From Lachnospiraceae bacterium (GTDB lineage: Bacteria > Bacillota > Clostridia > Lachnospirales > Lachnospiraceae): a stretch of DNA of 37,334 bases. Under the pieces are notes generated by a model. That model saw nothing but the letters and a program-made list of their open reading frames with translations, was not told the origin of the DNA and did no database searches. Position 1 is the first letter of the stretch; each line of letters begins with the position of its first letter. The stretch spans positions 1-37,334 of the forward strand of contig JAIKYN010000314.1 of the NCBI GenBank assembly GCA_024683155.1. Direction: 5' to 3'. Of this stretch, positions 1 through 9,566 are shown piece by piece. The position numbers and the translations under genes are program-made.

Positions 1-92
1 GTCTTCATCTCCGGCCATAACAGGTTGTGGCGTCTTTCATACTCTGCTTCCTGTCCGGGAAACAGCTTCATCTTGAAACCTTTACGAATCAT
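1..92 (-). CDS. rhaM: L-rhamnose mutarotase, N-terminal fragment (continues off the window)
   Basis: Reverse complement from 92 reads MIRKGFKMKLFPGQEAEYERRHNLLWPEMK, typical RhaM N-terminus; directly follows rhaA. Confidence 0.85.
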   Translation of the reverse strand, partial: MIRKGFKMKLFPGQEAEYERRHNLLWPEMK

Positions 93-102
93 ACTCTCTC
101 CT

Positions 103-1353
103 TTAAACTCGTTTGGATGTTACATTCTTCTCGTACTCTTCTGCTTCCTTTACCCAGTCCATCCCTACGGGAACGCCGCAAGCTTCACAATATGCATCCC
201 ATACCTCGCCGAAGGGGAAGGTCTTTAATTCTTCCTGTACGGACAAAAGTCTGGTGAACTGGCAGGTATCCTGCAGCTTCTTTAACTCTGCGTGAGGGGT
301 AAGAAGGGCATTTAACAGTGCCTTCTCAACGTTACGAAGTCCGATGGTCCATGCAGATACGCGGTTGATGCTGGCATCAAAGTAATCCGTTGCGATAAAT
401 ACACGGTCTAACGCATCGTTTCTTACGATCTCGTTGGCAATCTCCTTCGTCTCGTCGTCATAACGAACTACATGATCGGAATCCCAACGTACGGGACGGG
501 TGATATGCAGTGCAATGTGCTTGTTAAACAGCAGCATGGAAGGAATCTTGTCGGATACTACTTCCGTAGGATGATAGTGGCCGTTGTCCATCAGACTGAT
601 AACACCGCGGCTTGCTGCATAATTTACGGTAAACTCGCTGCTTCCTACGGTATAAGATTCCATACCGATACCAAATACCTTGGACTCCAATGTAACAAAT
701 ACCTTGGTCTTGTCATAAGGAATCGCCAGGATCTGATCCAGGGAATCCGCAAAACGTGCTCTGGGTCCTAAGCGATCTGCAGGAACATCCTTATATCCGT
801 CCGGGATCCAGATGTTCATAACGCAAGGAATGCCGGTTTCTTCCGCAAAATACTGGGAGATCTCGATACAGCGCTTGCCGTGCTCGATCCAGAACTTACG
901 GATCTCATCGTCCGGGCTGGAAAGGGTCAGGTTATCCTTTACATTCTTGTGAGAGAAGAACGTAGGGTTAAAATCGATACCGATGTGTCTTTCTTTGGCA
1001 TATTCTACCCACTTCTTGAAATGCTTGGGCTCGATCTTGTCACGATCTACCCATTCGCCCTTTTCAAAGATGGCATAGGATGCATGAAGGTTGATCTTGT
1101 GTGCTCCGGGGGTTAACTTGAACACTTCGTCCATGTCTGCCATTAACTCTTCGGGAGTACGTGCCTTGCCGGGATAATTACCGGTTGCCTGGATACCGCC
1201 GGTCAAAGGGCCGTCCTGATCAAATCCGGTTACATCATCTCCCTGCCAGCAGTGCATGGAAACGGTGACCTTCTTTAAGGTTTCGATTGCTTTGTCTGTG
1301 TCTACACCGATTGCGGCATATTTTGCTTTTGCTGCTTCATAACTACTTGCCAT
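103..1353 (-). CDS. rhaA: L-rhamnose isomerase
   Basis: 416 aa ORF with RhaA hallmarks (SMHCWQGDDVTGFD, GIQATGNYPGKARTPEELMAD, LMDNGHYHPTE); strong SD aggaggatcac. Confidence 0.96.
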   Translation of the reverse strand: MASSYEAAKAKYAAIGVDTDKAIETLKKVTVSMHCWQGDDVTGFDQDGPLTGGIQATGNYPGKARTPEELMADMDEVFKLTPGAHKINLHASYAIFEKGEWVDRDKIEPKHFKKWVEYAKERHIGIDFNPTFFSHKNVKDNLTLSSPDDEIRKFWIEHGKRCIEISQYFAEETGIPCVMNIWIPDGYKDVPADRLGPRARFADSLDQILAIPYDKTKVFVTLESKVFGIGMESYTVGSSEFTVNYAASRGVISLMDNGHYHPTEVVSDKIPSMLLFNKHIALHITRPVRWDSDHVVRYDDETKEIANEIVRNDALDRVFIATDYFDASINRVSAWTIGLRNVEKALLNALLTPHAELKKLQDTCQFTRLLSVQEELKTFPFGEVWDAYCEACGVPVGMDWVKEAEEYEKNVTSKRV

Positions 1354-1499
1354 TGTGATCCTCCTGTTTTTCTGATGCTTTCTTCTTATTGATTTGCTGT
1401 GTATTTACTTTATTTCCGGGTTATGTACTGCTTGTTCCGTTACTTCTTGATGTCCTGTTACCTTATTTCTCGGGGTTCATGCTTCTTTTCCCGATCTTT

Positions 1500-2906
1500 T
1501 TACCCTTCCGGATCAAACTTCTTTACTCCAAAGGACCGGAAAATACATTCCCGGGCTTCTTTCAGATCTGCGAACACGCCGTCCTTTATCATCTGCGCCG
1601 TCAGGTTTCCGATGGCCGTTGCTTCACCGGGGCCGGCATATACCGTGCGTCCGGATTTCTCTGCGGTCAGCTTATTTAAGTATTCCGCATTGGAGCCACC
1701 TCCCACGATATGGATGCTATCGTAATGCTTTCCGGTAATACCTTCGATCTCTTTGACGGTGTCACGGTAACTTTCGGCCAACGACTGATAGATCACGGTT
1801 GCCACTTCTCCGATGGATTCCGGAACCTGCTGCCCGGTTTTCCTTGCATACTCCTTGATGGCCTCCGTCATATTCTCCGGTGCCAGGAAAGATGCATCAT
1901 TTACATCCACACGGGTAGGAAATGCCTTGCATTCTTCCGCCATATCACACAACTGAGCAAAAGAATAGGCATCCTGTAATTCATGACGAACCGACTGGAT
2001 CATCCATAGTCCCATAATATTTTTCAGGAAACGGAACCGGTAATCGTATCCGCCTTCATTGGTCAGATTCGCCTTCATACTGTCCGCTGTGCAGATGGCT
2101 TCCGGATTCTCCACACCCATAAGAGACCAGGTGCCGGAGCTGATATACAGCACATTTTCCTCGGTAGAGGGAACCGCCATTACTGCCGACCCGGTATCAT
2201 GGGTCGCAGGAAGCACGACGTTACACCGGAAACCAACTTCCTTTACGATCTCTTCCTGTAAAGGTCCCACTACCGTGCCCGGCATGGACAGCGGCAGAAA
2301 CATCCCTTCCTCATAGCCAAGCATACGGATCAGGTTTTTATCCCACTGTTTTGTCCTGGGATCTACCAGCTGGGTGGATGTGGCATTGGTATATTCAGAT
2401 ACTTGATTGCCGGTGAGCAGATAGTGGAAATAATCCGGCAGCATCAAAAAGGTCCGTGCCTTTTTCATCTTCTCCGGTTCCAGCTGATAATCTGCCATCA
2501 GCTGATAGATCGTATTAAAGATCTGTTTCTGAATGCCGGTGCGTCCATATAATTCCGCCTGGGGAAGGATGTCATAAACTTTCCGGTCCATCCCTTCGGT
2601 TCTGGAATCCCGATATCCATAGGTATCTCCTACGGCATTTCCTTCTTCATCCAGAAGCACGTAATCAACGGCCCAGGTATCAATGCCCATGCTTACCGGG
2701 ATCTTGCCCAGCTCCTTGCATTTCTTCATACCGGCTTTTATCTCGGCAAATAATTTGCCGGTGTTCCAATACAAATGACCATCCCGATTCTCCATACCGT
2801 TCTCGAACCGGTAGATCTCTTCCAGCTTCATAACACCATCTTCCATGCTGCAAAGCATGTGACGTCCGCTGGATGCCCCAATATCTACTGCAAGATAATA
2901 GTTCAT
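1500..2906 (-). CDS. rhaB: Rhamnulokinase (FGGY carbohydrate kinase)
   Basis: FGGY kinase motifs (LAVDIGASSGRHML, GIDTWAVDYVLLD, THDTGSAVMAVP, IVGGGSNAEYLN); start moved to internal ATG (MNYYLAVDIG) preceded by ggagg. Confidence 0.95.
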   Translation of the reverse strand: MNYYLAVDIGASSGRHMLCSMEDGVMKLEEIYRFENGMENRDGHLYWNTGKLFAEIKAGMKKCKELGKIPVSMGIDTWAVDYVLLDEEGNAVGDTYGYRDSRTEGMDRKVYDILPQAELYGRTGIQKQIFNTIYQLMADYQLEPEKMKKARTFLMLPDYFHYLLTGNQVSEYTNATSTQLVDPRTKQWDKNLIRMLGYEEGMFLPLSMPGTVVGPLQEEIVKEVGFRCNVVLPATHDTGSAVMAVPSTEENVLYISSGTWSLMGVENPEAICTADSMKANLTNEGGYDYRFRFLKNIMGLWMIQSVRHELQDAYSFAQLCDMAEECKAFPTRVDVNDASFLAPENMTEAIKEYARKTGQQVPESIGEVATVIYQSLAESYRDTVKEIEGITGKHYDSIHIVGGGSNAEYLNKLTAEKSGRTVYAGPGEATAIGNLTAQMIKDGVFADLKEARECIFRSFGVKKFDPEG

Positions 2907-3008
2907 TGCGTTATCCTCCACTGTCTTTATTATAGGCATAGGTTTTCCACCTTTTTAAGGACGTGGTTTGTTTAATTCACCGACCTTATTTGCACATCCC
3001 GGCAAAAC

Positions 3009-3045
3009 GCAAAAAAAGAGCGAAAGCACACAGCTTCCGCTCTTT
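3009..3045 (-). terminator. Intrinsic terminator downstream of the NlpC/P60 gene
   Basis: Minus-strand RNA GAAAGAGCGGAAGC-TGTGT-GCTTTCGCTCTTTTTTT. Confidence 0.85.
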
Positions 3046-3060
3046 CAGCATTCTTTGGAT

Positions 3061-4272
3061 TTAATTTACGATCCGCCGTACGGTCAAAATCGAACGATAG
3101 GTTGCCTTGCTGATCTTGATACCGGTCTTAACGGAACTTGCATGGACGATATAACCGCCACCTAAGTACAGCGCCACATGTCCTTCATAGCAAATGATAT
3201 CGCCCGGCTGTGCCGATGCATAATCCACACCGGTTCCTGCCGTACGCATCTGATAACTGGTACGGGGAAGGGAATAGCCGAAGTCGGAATAGATCCGGTA
3301 GATAAACCCGGAACAGTCCGCTCCGTTGGTCAGGCTGGTCCCGCCCAATACGTAAGGATTTCCGATGTACTGACAACCGTACAGGGCGATCTTCTTTCCC
3401 AGCTCACTTCCGTTTGCATTATTTATGACAGAAGTGTCAAATGCTGTTACCGTATAATTTCCGGAAGCAGCCTGCTGCCGTTTCTTCGCGGCTTCCGCTT
3501 CTGCTTCCAGTTTCTTGATCTTTGCGGCTTCTTCCTTGATCCGGGCAGAGTAAGCTGCTGCCTGCTGTTTTGCCTGGGCGATCTCTACATCGAAGTTACT
3601 GGATCTGGCCTTTTTATCGGCCAGAAGGATATCCAGCTGTCCTTTCTGTGCTTCCAGGTCTGCCATTTCCTGTTCCAGCTGTGCTTCCTGTTCCTGAAGC
3701 TCTGCTTCTTCCGTTTCCAGATTCGCTTTCAGCTGTGCGATCAGTTCCTTCTGCTGCCGGAACGCTTCCAGCTGCTGCCGGTCATATTCATAGATATCCT
3801 CTATGTAATCGGCTTTATTCAGCATATCGCTGATATCTTTGGAGGCCAGGAGCAGATCCACATAGGTGCTGTCTCCGGTTTCATACATGAAACGGATTCG
3901 CTCCTTCATGGCTTCATACTGTTCCTTCTCAATGCGAAGGGCTTCTTCATATTCCCCTTCCGCTTCCTTGATCTCACCTTGTTTGACCGTGATGTTTGCC
4001 TTGCTTTCCTCAATCTGACTTTCCAGCACATCTATACTGGTCATCATATTGATCAGCTCCGCATCCAGATCGGCGATCTCTTCCTCCAGAAGATCCTGCT
4101 GATCCTGCATGGAATCGATCTGTTCGGTCACTTCATTCAGTTTGGCTTCGTCTTCCTTCTGCTTTTGCTTTAACTCCGATATGGTATCTGCCTTGGCGTA
4201 AAATACGCTGGAGCCTACCATGGTTATCAGGAGGGATGCAGCAAGCAGGCGGCGGATCTTCTTCAGGATCAT
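3061..4272 (-). CDS. Secreted peptidoglycan hydrolase: signal peptide, long coiled coil, C-terminal NlpC/P60 domain
   Basis: Hydrophobic N-terminus then heptad-rich coiled coil; C-terminus has CQYIGNPYVLGGTSLTNGADCSGFIYRIY and PGDIICYEGHVALYLGGGYIVHAS (Cys/His of NlpC/P60). Start taken at MILKKIRRLL (ATG 4272, SD agagg). Confidence 0.92.
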   Translation of the reverse strand: MILKKIRRLLAASLLITMVGSSVFYAKADTISELKQKQKEDEAKLNEVTEQIDSMQDQQDLLEEEIADLDAELINMMTSIDVLESQIEESKANITVKQGEIKEAEGEYEEALRIEKEQYEAMKERIRFMYETGDSTYVDLLLASKDISDMLNKADYIEDIYEYDRQQLEAFRQQKELIAQLKANLETEEAELQEQEAQLEQEMADLEAQKGQLDILLADKKARSSNFDVEIAQAKQQAAAYSARIKEEAAKIKKLEAEAEAAKKRQQAASGNYTVTAFDTSVINNANGSELGKKIALYGCQYIGNPYVLGGTSLTNGADCSGFIYRIYSDFGYSLPRTSYQMRTAGTGVDYASAQPGDIICYEGHVALYLGGGYIVHASSVKTGIKISKATYRSILTVRRIVN

Positions 4273-4336
4273 TCCAAACCTCTTTTGCTTTATAGTATGC
4301 CGGGACGCCATACGGAGCCTGACATTTCCCTGCTTC

Positions 4337-5728
4337 TTACAGCTCGCAGTTGTTAACGGTACGAGGGAAGGGCAGTACGTCACGGATGTTACCCATGCCG
4401 GTCAGATACATAACACAACGTTCAAAACCAAGTCCGAAGCCTGCATGACGAACGGAACCATACTTTCTCAGATCCAGATAGAACTGATACTCGCTCTTCT
4501 CAAGGCCCATCTCATCCATCCGCTTCTCCAGCAGTTCCAGATCGTCTTCACGCTGGCTTCCGCCGATGATCTCGCCGATTCCGGGAACCAGGCAGTCCAT
4601 TGCCGCAACGGTCTTGCCGTCTTCGTTCAGCTTCATGTAGAATGCCTTGATCTCCTTGGGATAATCGGTTACGAATACCGGACGCTTGAATTCCTTCTCT
4701 GTAAGGAAACGCTCGTGCTCGGTCTGAAGGTCGCTGCCCCAGTGTACTTTATAATCAAATTCATCGTTATGCTTCTCTAAGATGGCAACGGCATCGGTAT
4801 AGGTAATACGGCCGAAGTCGGAGTTTGCCACATGCTTCAGACGCTCGATCAGGCCCTTATCCACAAACTGGTTGAAGAATTCCATCTCTGCGGGAGCATG
4901 CTCCAGTACATAGTTGATGACAAACTTCAGCATATCCTCTGCCAGTGCCATATCATCCTGGAGATCTGCAAAAGCGATCTCCGGCTCGATCATCCAGAAC
5001 TCAGCCGCATGACGGGTGGTGTTGGAATTCTCGGCACGGAAGGTAGGGCCAAAGGTGTATACGTTCTTAAATGCAAAAGCATAGGTTTCTACGTTCAGCT
5101 GGCCGCTTACGGTAAGACTGGTATGCTTACCGAAGAAGTCCTGACTGTAATCCACCTTGCCGTCCTCTCCCTTGGGAGGGTTCTCCAGATCCAGGGTCGT
5201 TACCTGGAACATCTCACCTGCACCTTCGCAGTCACTGGAGGTGATCAGGGGTGTATGTACATATACGAATCCACGATCCATGAAGAAGGTGTGGATGGCA
5301 TAGGCGATCAGGCTTCTTACGCGGAATACGGCTTCAAAGGTGTTGGTACGTGCTCTTAAATGAGGCACGGTACGCAGGTATTCCATGGTATGGCGTTTCG
5401 GCTGGATGGGATAGTCTTCGGTGGAAGGTCCTTCCACACAGATCTCGGTTGCCTGGATCTCGAAAGGCTGCTGTGCCTGAGGAGTCGCTACCAGAGTTCC
5501 CTTAACCACTAACGCTGCACCGATGTTCTGCTTGCTGATGGTGTCATAGCCAGGTAGCTCGTCGGAATATACCACCTGCAGGGGTTTGAAGTAGGTACCG
5601 TCATTTAATACGAAGAAACCAACATTCTTGGATACACGCTTATTGCGTACCCAGCCGCCTACGGTGATCTCCTTGCCGATGTAAGCATCGGCATCTGTAA
5701 ACAATGATCTGATGTCTGTTAATTCCAT
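4337..5728 (-). CDS. asnS: Asparaginyl-tRNA synthetase
   Basis: Class II aa[60 protein letters not shown]. Confidence 0.97.
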   Translation of the reverse strand: MELTDIRSLFTDADAYIGKEITVGGWVRNKRVSKNVGFFVLNDGTYFKPLQVVYSDELPGYDTISKQNIGAALVVKGTLVATPQAQQPFEIQATEICVEGPSTEDYPIQPKRHTMEYLRTVPHLRARTNTFEAVFRVRSLIAYAIHTFFMDRGFVYVHTPLITSSDCEGAGEMFQVTTLDLENPPKGEDGKVDYSQDFFGKHTSLTVSGQLNVETYAFAFKNVYTFGPTFRAENSNTTRHAAEFWMIEPEIAFADLQDDMALAEDMLKFVINYVLEHAPAEMEFFNQFVDKGLIERLKHVANSDFGRITYTDAVAILEKHNDEFDYKVHWGSDLQTEHERFLTEKEFKRPVFVTDYPKEIKAFYMKLNEDGKTVAAMDCLVPGIGEIIGGSQREDDLELLEKRMDEMGLEKSEYQFYLDLRKYGSVRHAGFGLGFERCVMYLTGMGNIRDVLPFPRTVNNCEL

Positions 5729-5797
5729 AATCTCCTCGTTTCCTTATCCACAGTGTGCCTTACATTTCCATAAGGCCGGATAAATCTTCTATCGTTA

Positions 5798-6847
5798 TCA
5801 CTCGTTGGTGATCGTTACAACTCCCATAAGATAATCATACACCTTGGTGTACATGATATTCTCCCGGGTCAGTTCCCGGTCCTGGGCTTCCAGGAATTCT
5901 TCCGAATTCTGAAAATCATCGGAAGATTCCACAAAGGCTTCGATGCTCTCGTCCAGATCCGCATCCTCTACATTCAGGCCTTCCGCATTGGCGATCGCCT
6001 GCAGCACAAGTCCTTCCTTGGCGCAGCTTACAGCCGCTTCATGGAATACGGAATCGGTATCGGTAATGTTATAGTAAGAAGACATGTATTCGGCAAATTC
6101 CATGCCTGCTTCGTCTGCTTCCTTCTGATAGGTCTCCCGCAGAGGTGCCTCAAAACGGGCAATGAGATCATCGGACAGCTCCTTAAAGGTGGTGCCGCTG
6201 ACCAGCTGATCCGCAAGGGCCTCTCTTACATCGGATTCGTAGATATAATCTGCATATTCATTCAGGAAACTGTTCACCAGTTCCCGATATTCCGCTACCG
6301 TTGTCACATCCTCATCCAGGGTTGCCACCAGTTCGTCGGTAAGCTCTCCCAGAATGCCATTCACGGTAACCGTAAATACCACTTCCTTTCCGGCCAGATC
6401 GGAAGCCTGATAATTCTCCGGGAAGGTAAGATTTAAGTCCACGGTTTCTCCCACTGCTACGCCCACCAGGCCGGATTCAAATCCATCGATGAATTGTCCT
6501 GAGCCGATGGTGAGATACTGATCCGTTGCGGTTCCGCCATCAAATGCCACGCCATCCAGATACCCTGCATAATCAATGTTTACTACATCGCCTTCCTTCA
6601 CGGTTCCTTCGGTAACTAAGGCACTGTTTTTCTTTAATACGTCCTGAATGTAATAATCTACCGTGCTTTCGGTCACTTCATTTCTCGCCGCTACGGAAAC
6701 GGAGAGATTCTTGTAATCCACTAACTGATCAATGTATTTATCGGTCTTGATCGCTTTCAGGTCCAGCGCATCAGACCCGCTCCCGCAAGCCGCCAGAGAA
6801 ATACATGCCATGGCAGCCAGTGCCAGAGAGATGATTTTCTTTTTCAT
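5798..6847 (-). CDS. Trigger-factor-like FKBP-type peptidyl-prolyl isomerase lipoprotein
   Basis: Lipobox LAACGSGSD; FKBP core VKEGDVVNIDYAGYLDGVAFDGGT...IGSGQFIDGFESGLVGVAVGE; helical trigger-factor-like C-terminus. Confidence 0.88.
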   Translation of the reverse strand: MKKKIISLALAAMACISLAACGSGSDALDLKAIKTDKYIDQLVDYKNLSVSVAARNEVTESTVDYYIQDVLKKNSALVTEGTVKEGDVVNIDYAGYLDGVAFDGGTATDQYLTIGSGQFIDGFESGLVGVAVGETVDLNLTFPENYQASDLAGKEVVFTVTVNGILGELTDELVATLDEDVTTVAEYRELVNSFLNEYADYIYESDVREALADQLVSGTTFKELSDDLIARFEAPLRETYQKEADEAGMEFAEYMSSYYNITDTDSVFHEAAVSCAKEGLVLQAIANAEGLNVEDADLDESIEAFVESSDDFQNSEEFLEAQDRELTRENIMYTKVYDYLMGVVTITNE

Positions 6848-6906
6848 AATAGCCCATTCTTTCCTATGTATATTTAATTTATTGATTTTACCACAAAAAT
6901 GGCTTA

Positions 6907-6935
6907 TTGCCTATTGAAAAAAACAATGTTAGAAT
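6907..6935 (+). promoter_or_regulatory. Putative sigma-A promoter for the 6972 gene
   Basis: TTGCCT (6907-6912) - 17 bp - TAGAAT (6930-6935). Confidence 0.55.
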
Positions 6936-6971
6936 ACTTCTCGTACCGCATGTTTTTAGGAGGTTTTTGAT

Positions 6972-7448
6972 TTGAGTCCTGTACTTATCACTTTAATCGT
7001 AATCGTAGCAGTCCTTGCTGTAGCCGTAATCGTACTGATGATCCTTGGTAAGAGAGCCGAGAAGAAGCAGGCTGAGCAGCAGGAGCAAATTGACGCAAAC
7101 AAGCAGACCATTTCCATGCTGATCATAGATAAAAAGCGTATGAAGCTGAAGGAAGCAGGCCTTCCTCAGATGGTCATCGACCAGACACCCAAGCTTTTAA
7201 GAGGCTCCAAGCTTCCCATTGTAAAAGCAAAGGTTGGTCCCCAGATCATGTCCTTTGTCTGTGACGAGAAGATCTTTGCCAATGTTCCCGTCAAGAAGGA
7301 AGTAAAGGCAACCGTCAGCGGAATTTACATTACCGACGTGAAGGGTCTTCACGGCAAGAACCAGGCGGCTCCCGAGAAAAAGAAGGGTGCCTGGGCCAGT
7401 GCTTTGGAAGCTGCCCGCAAGAAACTGGGTGCCACCAGCGTTAAATAA
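6972..7448 (+). CDS. Conserved membrane-anchored protein of unknown function
   Basis: TTG start after aggagg SD; one N-terminal TM helix (VLITLIVIVAVLAVAVIVLMIL), then charged coiled segment and a compact domain. Confidence 0.75.
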   Translation: MSPVLITLIVIVAVLAVAVIVLMILGKRAEKKQAEQQEQIDANKQTISMLIIDKKRMKLKEAGLPQMVIDQTPKLLRGSKLPIVKAKVGPQIMSFVCDEKIFANVPVKKEVKATVSGIYITDVKGLHGKNQAAPEKKKGAWASALEAARKKLGATSVK

Positions 7449-7460
7449 TGAAACCATAAC

Positions 7461-7494
7461 AAAAACCGTTGCCGGCTCGGCAACGGTTTTTCTT
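7461..7494 (+). terminator. Bidirectional intrinsic terminator between convergent genes
   Basis: aaaaaccgttgccggctcggcaacggtttttct; U/A tracts on both sides. Confidence 0.88.
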
Positions 7495-7559
7495 TGCAAT
7501 ATACCATGCAGTTCTTTATCAGTATTCTTTTTGATCGTTTTTTCTAATATATCCCCGGC

Positions 7560-8000
7560 TCATCCCTCAAAAAATGCTTCCCTGGGTTTGATATCCACGG
7601 TGATCTTGCAATCTGCCAGATGCTCATAATTCGCTTCCAGTGCATAATCCACATTCAGCGTGATATGATCCTTTTCTTCTGTCAGTTCGATGTTATCCGT
7701 ATCAATACCGATCATCACATTCCCGAAGGGCGTCTGGTAACTGGTCAGGTTGCTTTTTTCTTCTTCAAAGATCATGTGGACATTAATGAGACCTCGCTTG
7801 GTCAGATCCAGCAGGTCTTCGGAAAACTTCATGATATTGTGGGTGGGCTTGTCAAAGCCCTCGGTAAGTTCATCGTACACCAGATAGTGGTGTCCGTTTT
7901 TCTTATAATAGCTGGCCGGGGAAATGGTCTCCAGGCTGTCCTCGTTATTTACTTCACTCATCTGAAGCCCGCGAACAGATACCAGTACATCTTTCGTCAT
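7560..8000 (-). CDS. DUF1934 (YwiB-like) beta-barrel protein
   Basis: 146 aa; overall pattern MTKDVLVSVRGLQ...YYKKNGHHYLVYDE...TPFGNVMIGIDTDNIE typical of DUF1934. Confidence 0.8.
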   Translation of the reverse strand: MTKDVLVSVRGLQMSEVNNEDSLETISPASYYKKNGHHYLVYDELTEGFDKPTHNIMKFSEDLLDLTKRGLINVHMIFEEEKSNLTSYQTPFGNVMIGIDTDNIELTEEKDHITLNVDYALEANYEHLADCKITVDIKPREAFFEG

Positions 8001-8011
8001 ATTACAATTCC

Positions 8012-8848
8012 TTAATAATTCTCAATGTTGATCACCTGTGCCGACAAAATACCGTATTTCAGCACAGAGTTAGCAAATACTTCAAAGCCCTGGGCATCAT
8101 CGCTGACATAGAAACGATGCTTGTTGCTTCCCAGCCTGGGTCGTTCTTTGCTTTCAATGCCATACTGTGAAAGCAACGCCTTTAATTCCAGTGCGGTCTC
8201 ATAAGCCGGATTTACCAGGGTAACGCCCTCTCCTACGGTTCGGGCAATGGTTGATCGGATCAGGGGATAATGAGTACATCCCAGCACCAGCGTATCGATG
8301 CCGCGGTCCATCAGTTCCGACAGATAGCGCGCTGCGATCTCGTCGGTTACCGGATCCTCCAGCAGTCCGTTCTCCACCAGAGGAACAAACAGGGGACATG
8401 CTTTTCCCAGTACTTCCGCATTGGGGTCGATCTTCTTTAAATAAGTAGCATAGATATTACTCTCAATGGTAGCCTTGGTTGCGATCACGCCGATCTTGCC
8501 GTTACGGGTCGCCTGGGAAGCCGCCTTTACACCGGGCTTAACCACACCGATGATAGGAACGTTTACTTCCTTCTCGATCTCATCCAGTGCAACGGCGCTG
8601 ACGGTATTGCAAGCCACCACAATAGCTTTCACCTTCTGACTTTCCAGAAAACGAACGATCTGCCGGGTGTAACGCAGGACCGTATCTTTCGACTTGGTTC
8701 CGTAAGGAACACGTGCCGTATCACCAAAATATAATAAACTTTCATTGGGAATCTGCCGAATGATCTCCCGGACCACCGTCAGACCTCCCACTCCGGAATC
8801 GAATACTCCAATGGGAGCTTCCGGATCCAGATCCTCATACTTTATCAA
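8012..8848 (-). CDS. murI: Glutamate racemase
   Basis: PIGVFDSGVGGLTVVREI, VVACNTVSAVALD, TLVLGCTHYPLI catalytic Cys motifs. Confidence 0.96.
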   Translation of the reverse strand: MIKYEDLDPEAPIGVFDSGVGGLTVVREIIRQIPNESLLYFGDTARVPYGTKSKDTVLRYTRQIVRFLESQKVKAIVVACNTVSAVALDEIEKEVNVPIIGVVKPGVKAASQATRNGKIGVIATKATIESNIYATYLKKIDPNAEVLGKACPLFVPLVENGLLEDPVTDEIAARYLSELMDRGIDTLVLGCTHYPLIRSTIARTVGEGVTLVNPAYETALELKALLSQYGIESKERPRLGSNKHRFYVSDDAQGFEVFANSVLKYGILSAQVINIENY

Positions 8849-9552
8849 AATTCGCCTCCAAAGCCAAAGCCGCTGGTACGATGCAGCTGCTGCATAATGG
8901 ATTTCTCCTGATTATCGATATGTTCGCGTGCCACCTTGGCAGCGTCCTGCTTATTGCCTTTTTCAATGTATTCACACATCCTGCGATGCTCTTCCACCAG
9001 CTTCTCATAGGAAGAAGTATCTTTCAGATATTCGAAACGGTAGCGGTACATCTGTTCCGCCATCTGGGTGACCACTTCGATCAGTCGCTGATTTCCGGTA
9101 GCCCGGACGATGATCTCATGAAATGCCACATCGGTCCTTGCCAGTTCCCGAATATCTCCGCCTTTAATGGCTTCCTCAAAGGCTACTCTGGCGTCGTTAA
9201 GTGCTTTCTTATCGCCGTCCTTGATCCTCTCACAGGCCAGTTCGATACTCATGGCATCCAAACCTCTGCGGACTTCCAGGACGTCTCGCAGTCCCTGTTC
9301 CGTGATCTGCGCTACCTCCGCGCCTTTACGCGGCGTCATGATCACCAGCCCTTCCTGCTCCAGCTTATGGATCGCTTCCCGTACCGGCGTACGGCTGACG
9401 CCCAGTCGCTCCGCCAGATGGATCTCCATAAGACGTTCTCCGGGCTGCATATCGCCTACCAGGATCGCCTGTCTGATTTTGTGATAAACCATGTCCCTGA
9501 GGGGAAGTGCATCTTCCACTATGGTTCCGGTCGGTTGTAATGTTTCTGTCAA
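8845..9552 (-). CDS. GntR-family transcriptional regulator (FadR-type C-terminal domain)
   Basis: wHTH: PLRDMVYHKIRQAILVGDMQPGERLMEIHLAERLGVSRTPVREAIHKLEQEGLV; FCD-type helical C-terminus; 4-nt ATGA overlap with murI. Confidence 0.93.
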   Translation of the reverse strand: MTETLQPTGTIVEDALPLRDMVYHKIRQAILVGDMQPGERLMEIHLAERLGVSRTPVREAIHKLEQEGLVIMTPRKGAEVAQITEQGLRDVLEVRRGLDAMSIELACERIKDGDKKALNDARVAFEEAIKGGDIRELARTDVAFHEIIVRATGNQRLIEVVTQMAEQMYRYRFEYLKDTSSYEKLVEEHRRMCEYIEKGNKQDAAKVAREHIDNQEKSIMQQLHRTSGFGFGGEF

Positions 9553-9566
9553 TTGTTTACCCCACT

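Noticed and set aside
3178-4173. 331-aa + strand ORF opposite the coiled-coil NlpC/P60 gene
   Set aside because: Antisense shadow of a repetitive coiled coil; composition biased (Leu/Phe/Cys), no SD, fully covered by a well-supported gene.
8881-9540. 219-aa + strand ORF opposite the GntR regulator
   Set aside because: Antisense shadow; GntR reading frame is unambiguous.
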